Shown here piece by piece: positions 14,631 to 15,227 of a DNA stretch of 15,227 nt. The stretch comes from DATIRA01 sp964553405. GTDB taxonomy: Bacteria; Pseudomonadota; Gammaproteobacteria; Steroidobacterales; Steroidobacteraceae. The notes beneath the pieces were generated by a model. It did not search any database. It saw only the letters and a list, made by a program, of their open reading frames with translations, and was not told the origin of the DNA. Position numbers and translations under genes: made by a program. Positions within the stretch are counted from its first letter, which is position 1. Each line of letters opens with the position of its first letter. The stretch covers positions 1-15,227 of the forward strand of contig CAZKLS010000065.1 of NCBI GenBank assembly GCA_964553405.1. Direction: 5' to 3'.

Positions 14631-15227
14631 CTACTCCTCGACGTTCCTCATCGACAGCCGGACGCGGCCCTGGCGGTCGACCTCGAGCACCTTGACCCGG
14701 ACGTTGTCGCCTTCCTTGAGCTTGTCGCTGACGCGCTCGACGCGCTCATCGGAAATCTGCGAGATGTGCACCAGGCCGTCCTTGCCGGGCAGGATCTGCA
14801 CGAAGGCGCCGAAATCCATCAGCCTGACGACCTTGCCTTCGTAGATCCGCCCGACCTCGACCTCCGACGTGATCAGCTCGATGCGGCGCTGGGCCTCGCG
14901 GCCGGCAGTGCCGTTGACCGAGGCGATCTTGACGGTGCCGTCGTTCTCGATGTCGATCGTGGTGCCGGTTTCCTCGGTGATCGCCCGGATCACCGCACCG
15001 CCCTTGCCGATCACCTCGCGGATCTTCTCCGGGTCGATCTTCATCGTGATGATGGTCGGCGCCCATTCCGACATCTGCGGTCGCGGCGCGCTGATCACCT
15101 TGGCCATTTCGCCGAGGATGTGCAGCCGCGCCCTGTTCGCCTGCTCGAGGGCGACCTTCATGATCTCCGGCGTGATGCCCTCGATCTTGATGTCCATCTG
15201 CAGCGCGGTCACGCCGTCGGCCGTGCC
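14631..15227 (-). CDS. pnp: Polyribonucleotide nucleotidyltransferase (PNPase), C-terminal part
   Basis: PNPase degrades mRNA 3' to 5' using phosphate and is a degradosome partner. Only the last ~198 residues are in the window; the 5' end lies beyond the right edge. Reading inward from the edge: the end of the second RNase PH-like core (TALQMDIKIEGITPEIM), then ARLHILGEM, then the KH domain with IREVIGKGGAVIRAITEETG, then the S1 domain (GRIYEGKVVRLMDFGAFVQ, GKDGLVHISQI, GDNVRVKVLEVDRQGRVRLS). It stops at 14631 soon after the S1 domain (SMRNVEE), so the acidic or basic C-terminal tail of some homologues is nearly absent. The catalytic aspartates lie outside the window. The order on the far side cannot be seen; rpsO usually precedes pnp. 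Confidence 0.97.
   Translation of the reverse strand, partial: GTADGVTALQMDIKIEGITPEIMKVALEQANRARLHILGEMAKVISAPRPQMSEWAPTIITMKIDPEKIREVIGKGGAVIRAITEETGTTIDIENDGTVKIASVNGTAGREAQRRIELITSEVEVGRIYEGKVVRLMDFGAFVQILPGKDGLVHISQISDERVERVSDKLKEGDNVRVKVLEVDRQGRVRLSMRNVEE

Noticed and set aside
1..15227. CRISPR arrays, tRNA or rRNA genes, insertion sequences, toxin-antitoxin or other defence systems
   Set aside because: I saw no regularly spaced repeats, RNA gene signatures or transposase or defence motifs in any reading frame.

Overview
The window is about 15.2 kb of a high-GC gammaproteobacterial chromosome. The phylum call rests on zipA (a division gene confined to Gammaproteobacteria), the smc-zipA-ligA order and the dksA-gluQ pair. 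The genome type resembles Xanthomonadales, Pseudomonas-like or Chromatiales-like bacteria that use SMC rather than MukB. The genus cannot be fixed from sequence alone. Most of the window is housekeeping DNA with very dense coding; the large antisense open frames come from the high GC content.

Layout. From 12156 leftward, one strand carries smc, zipA and ligA, then an Opp/Dpp-type ABC transporter (two permeases, two ATPases), then a NicO/UreH-like membrane protein with a histidine-rich loop, then a class III CoA-transferase. Gaps are 14-16 bp down to the first permease, and the four transporter genes overlap each other. smc through the second ATPase could therefore be one transcript; an 84-bp gap precedes the NicO-like gene. 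The CoA-transferase loses family similarity at about position 370, roughly 100 residues short of the family norm. The leftmost ~370 bases look foreign to it: they contain two perfect hairpins and an unidentified open frame that leaves the window.

Divergently from smc, dksA, gluQ and phaR run rightward as a tight, overlapping group. They are driven by a good sigma70-type promoter at 12284-12311. Facing them from the right edge is the C-terminal third of pnp (PNPase: last part of the core, KH and S1 domains), with a candidate bidirectional hairpin terminator in the 90-bp convergent gap.

How the genes fit together. smc (chromosome organisation), zipA (FtsZ anchoring) and ligA (nick sealing) form a replication/segregation/division cluster. 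dksA (transcription control in the stringent response), gluQ (modification of queuosine in tRNA-Asp) and phaR (carbon-storage regulator) form a second unit. The peptide-type ABC transporter has no substrate-binding protein in the window.

Most unusual points: a DksA with a ~90-residue lysine/alanine-rich histone-H1-like N-terminal tail and a zinc site reduced to one cysteine; the truncated CoA-transferase at a sequence junction; a short island of very AT-rich rare codons inside the second ATPase gene; and nested inverted repeats in the smc/dksA divergent promoter region. I did not find convincing evidence of a wholly new biological system.
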